Below are positions 61,104-64,000 of a stretch of 64,000 bases of DNA, piece by piece. Origin of the DNA: Calliopsis andreniformis (taxonomy: Eukaryota > Arthropoda > Insecta > Hymenoptera > Andrenidae); contig NW_027480506.1 of the NCBI RefSeq assembly GCF_051401765.1, positions 372,001 through 436,000 on the forward strand, written 5' to 3'. The notes beneath the pieces were generated by a model, which saw only the letters and a program-made list of their open reading frames with translations, ran no database searches and was not told the origin of the DNA. The first letter of the stretch is position 1; each line of letters opens with the position of its first letter. Both the position numbers and the translations under genes were made by a program.

Positions 61104-62357
61104 ATTGAGGATGCAGGATTGAGGATTCAGAATTGAGGTTTGAGGACTGAGGATTGAGGATTGGAGAATGAGGATTGAGGATTGAGGATTGAGGATTGAA
61201 GATTGCAGATTGAGTATTCAGGATTGAAGATTGCGGATTGAGGATTGAGGATTGAGGATTGAGGATTGAAGATTGAGTATTGAGGATTGAAGACAGACGA
61301 TTGAGGGTTGAGGATTGAGGATTGAATGTTGAAGATTGAGTATTGAGGAATGAAGATTGAGGATTGAGAATTGAGGATTGAGGATTGAGGATTGAGGATG
61401 AGGGCTGAGGGTTGAGGATTGAGGTTTGAGGACTGGGGACTGAGGATTGAGGATTGAGAATTGAGGATTGAGGATTGAGGATTGAAGATTGAGGATTGGG
61501 TATTGAGGATTGAAGAATGAGGATTGAAGATTGAGGATTGAGGATTGAGTGTTGACGATTGAGGACGAGTACTGACGGTTGAGGGTTGAGGATTGAGAAT
61601 TGATGATTGAGGATTGAGGAATGAAGATTGAGGATTGGGTATTGAGGATTGAAGAATGAGGATTGAGGATTGAGGATTGAGGATTGAGGATTGAAGATTG
61701 AGGATTGAGGATTGAGGAATGAAGATTGAGGATTGGGTATTGAGGATTGAAGAATGAGGATTGAGGATTGAGTATTGAGGATTGAGGATTGAAGATTGAG
61801 GATTGAGGATTGAGGATTGAGGATTGAGTATTGAAAATTGAGAATTGAGGATGAGGGCTGAGGGTTGAGGATTGAGGCTTGAGGAACGAGGATTGAGGGT
61901 TGAGGATTGAGGACTGAGGACTGACGATTGAGTATTGAGGATTGAGGATTGATTACTGAGGATTGAGGATTGAGGATTGAGGATTGAGGATTGGGGATTG
62001 AGTATTGAAGATTGAGGATTAAGGATTGAGGATTGGGGATTGAGGATCTAGGATTGGATATTGATTACTGAGGATTGAAGATTGAGGATTGAGGATTGAG
62101 TATTGAGAATTGAGAATTGAGGATGAGGGCTGAGGGTTGAGGATTGAGGTTTGAGGAACGAGGATTGAGGGTTGAGGATTGAGTACTGAGGACTGACGAT
62201 TGAGTATTGGGGATTGAGGATTGATTACTGAGGATTGAGGATTGATGATTGAGGATTGAGGATTGGGGATTGAGTATTGAAGATTCAGTATTGAGGATTG
62301 AAGATTGAGAATTGAAGATTGAGGATTGAACATTGAGGACTGAGCGTTCAGGGTTGA

Positions 62358-62492
62358 GTGATGAGAATTGATGTTTGTGGATAGAGATTTGAAGATTGCA
62401 GATTGAGTATTGAGTATTGAAAACTGTGAATTGAGGATATTCTATTGCGGATTGAGGATTGCCAACTGATTGTTTAGGACTGAGGGCTGAAG
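62358..62492 (+). repeat. 135-bp core, type B (copy 57)
   Basis: GCCAACTGATTGTTTAGG. It lies where a block like 22.7-23.1 kb gives way to one like 30.4-32.1 kb. Confidence 0.93.
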
Positions 62493-63216
62493 ATCGAGGA
62501 TGCAGGATTGAGGATTCAGAATTGAGGTTTGAGGTTTGGGGATTGAGGTTTGAGGACTGAGGACTGAGGATTGAGGGTTGAGAATTGAGGATTGAGGATT
62601 GAGGATTGAAGATTGAGGATTGGGTATTGGGGATTGAAGAATGAGGATTGAGGTTTGAAGAATAAGTATTGAGTATTGAGTATTGAGTATTGAGGATTGA
62701 AGATTGAGTATTGGGGATTGAAGATTGACGATTGAGGACTGAGGATTGAGGATTGAGGATTGAGGATTGAGGATTGAGGATTGAGGATTGAAGATTGAGT
62801 ATTGAGGATTGAGGATTGAGGATTGAGGATTGAGTATTGAGGATTGAGGATTGAGGATTGAAGATTGAGTACAGAGGATTGAAGATTAAGATTGAGGATT
62901 GAGGATTGAGGATTGAGGATTGAGGATTGAGGATTTTGAATTGAGGATTGACGATTGAGGATTCAAGATTGAGGATTGGGTATTGAGGATTGAAGAATGA
63001 GGATTGAGGATTGAGGATTGAATATTGAGGATTGAGGACTGAGGATTGAGAATTGAGAATTGAGGATGAGGACTGAGGGTTGAGGATTGAGGTTTGAGGA
63101 ACGAGGATTGAGGATTGAGGATTGAGGCCTGAGGATTGAAGGTTCAGTATTGAGGATTGAAGATTGAGAATTGAGGATTGAGGATTGAACATTGAGGTCT
63201 GAGCGCTCAGGGTCGA

Positions 63217-63351
63217 GTGATGAGAATTGATGTTTGTGGATAGAGTTTTGAAGATTGCAGATTGAGTATTGCGTATTGAAAACTGTGAATTGAGGATATT
63301 CTATTGGGGATTGAGGATTGACAACTGATTGTAGAGGACTGAGGGCTGAAG
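63217..63351 (+). repeat. 135-bp core, type C (copy 58)
   Basis: GGATAGAGTTTTGAAG marker shared with 31,268 (offset 31,949 bp). Last core in the window. Confidence 0.94.
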
Positions 63352-64000
63352 ATTGAGGATGTAGGATTGAGGATTCAGAATTGAGGTTTGAGGACTGAGG
63401 ATTGAGGATTGGAGAATGAGGATTGAAGATTGAGGATTGAGGATTGAAGATTGCAGATTGAGTATTGAGGATTGAAGATTGCGGATTGAAAATTGAGGAT
63501 TGAGGATTGAGGATTGAGGATTGAGGATTGAAGAATGAGGATTGAGGATTGAGGATTGAAGATTGCAAATTGAGTATTGAGGATTGAAGATTGAGGATTG
63601 AGGATTGAGGATTGAGGCCTGAGGATTGAAGAATGAGTATTGAGGATTGAAGACTGACGATTGAGGATTGAAGATGGAGGATTGAGTATTGAATATTGAG
63701 GATTGAAGGTTGAGGATTGAAAATTGAGGATTGAGGATTGAGGATTGAGAATTGAGGATTGAGGATTGAGGATTGAGGATTGAGGATTGAAGATTGAGTA
63801 TTGAGGATTGAAGATTGAGGATTGAGGATTGAGTATTGAGGATTGAGGATTGAGGATTGAAGATTGAGTACTGAGGATTGAATATTAAGATAGAGGATTG
63901 AGGATTGAGGATTGAGGATTGAGGATTGACGATTTAGAATTGAGGATTGAGGATTAAGGATTGAAGATTGAGGATTGGGTATTGAGGAGTGAAGAATGAG

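Larger units (their letters stand above)
57691..62730 (+). repeat. Block H4, copy b
   Basis: Longer than copy a by one ladder unit of about 434 bp (the core at 60,535). Its right end merges into the block shared with 30.2-32.1 kb. Confidence 0.82.
1..64000 (+). repeat. Heptanucleotide satellite array, consensus GAGGATT, spanning the whole window
   Basis: The + strand reads as head-to-tail 7-bp units, GAGGATT or a one- or two-base variant, across every line of the window. I saw no inverted block. The commonest variants are GAAGATT, GAGTATT, GAGAATT, GAGGACT, GAGGGTT, GAGGTTT, GCGGATT and GACGATT. Occasional 5-, 6- or 8-bp units (for example the GAGAAATT-type runs near 690 and 3026) shift the register, so core-to-core distances are not always multiples of 7. 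The consensus contains no C, giving a strong strand asymmetry. No stretch over 300 bp lacks the heptamer, and I see no gene, RNA gene, mobile element or origin in it. The array continues past both window ends. By family knowledge this is a short-unit satellite; a heterochromatic location is inference. Confidence 0.97.
20066..64000 (+). repeat. Array domain 2: type B, C and D cores
   Basis: This domain holds 37 full cores: 14 type B (left flank CTGAGCGTTCAG), 18 type C (16 with CTGAGCGCTCAG, 2 with CTGATCGCTCAG) and 5 type D. Type D has a left flank like type A and the internal variants GCAGGCTGAGTACTGAG and GAAACCTGTG. Module M2 (GGATCTAGGATTG) is common here and nearly absent from domain 1. 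The start of a B or C core is usually marked by a GAACATT unit. The array is still running at the window end. Confidence 0.85.
62165..64000 (+). repeat. Block H7, copy b
   Basis: Counterpart of 30,216-32,130, still matching at the last base (GAGGAGTGAAGAATGAG), so it extends beyond the window. Confidence 0.82.

Noticed and set aside
16..63351. CRISPR array with the 135-bp core as the repeat
   Set aside because: The cores are too long and diverged, the spacing is irregular (about 320 bp to 3 kb), and the spacers are the same satellite rather than unique sequence. No cas-like gene is present.
16..63351. Cores as remnants of a transposable element
   Set aside because: The core parses fully into 19 heptamers of the array itself, with no terminal inverted repeats, target duplications or coding capacity. 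It is diverged satellite, not an insertion.
1..64000. Telomeric repeat tract
   Set aside because: No rotation of GAGGATT matches TTAGGG, TTTAGGG, TTAGG, TTGGGG or the other telomere units I know. The tract is also far too variable and has higher-order structure.
1..64000. tRNA, rRNA or other structured RNA genes
   Set aside because: No cloverleaf or conserved rRNA segments appear. The near absence of C on the + strand leaves almost no G-C pairing potential within a strand.

Overview
The window is one uninterrupted tandem-repeat (satellite) array. From base 1 to base 64,000 the + strand is built from a 7-bp unit whose commonest form is GAGGATT (GGATTGA in another rotation). Single-substitution variants such as GAAGATT, GAGTATT, GAGAATT, GAGGACT, GAGGGTT, GAGGTTT and GGGGATT are interspersed. 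Every block I read has the same orientation. I find no supportable protein gene, rRNA, tRNA, CRISPR array, transposon or unique-sequence island. The long open frames on the - strand follow from the repeat itself: its complement TCAATCC has no stop codon in any phase, and 21 bp (three units) encode the same peptide period SILNPQS in all three frames. The + strand has a TGA in every unit, so all its frames are closed.

The organism cannot be named from this sequence. A gene-free satellite of at least 64 kb with nested higher-order repeats is most typical of eukaryotic heterochromatin, for example pericentromeric, subtelomeric or sex/B-chromosome DNA. Short heptanucleotide arrays also occur in some bacteria, including cyanobacterial STRRs, so a prokaryotic origin is unlikely but not excluded. 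The unit matches no telomere repeat I know.

The array has internal organisation. A diverged 135-bp core module made of 19 recognisable heptamers recurs 58 times, always with the same end-to-end length, at spacings from about 320 bp to 3.1 kb. The cores fall into four classes. Type A fills the first 17.75 kb (21 copies). A core-free transition follows at about 17.75-20.07 kb. From 20.07 kb to the end there are types B (14 copies), C (18 copies) and D (5 copies, which share the type A left flank). Type C is preceded by a perfect 12-bp palindrome, CTGAGCGCTCAG, in 16 of 18 copies. Type B carries the same site with one mismatch, and type A has only a weak version.

The cores sit in nested segmental duplications. 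These include tandem steps of about 321, 434-448, 859, 880, 1,243, 3,724 and 4,465 bp. Longer-range copies include 18.9-23.5 kb with 57.7-62.7 kb, 30.2-32.1 kb with 62.2-64.0 kb, and 34.1-43.1 kb with 46.9-55.8 kb. Block boundaries were placed by eye from shared landmarks and are approximate. Core coordinates were read from the numbered sequence.
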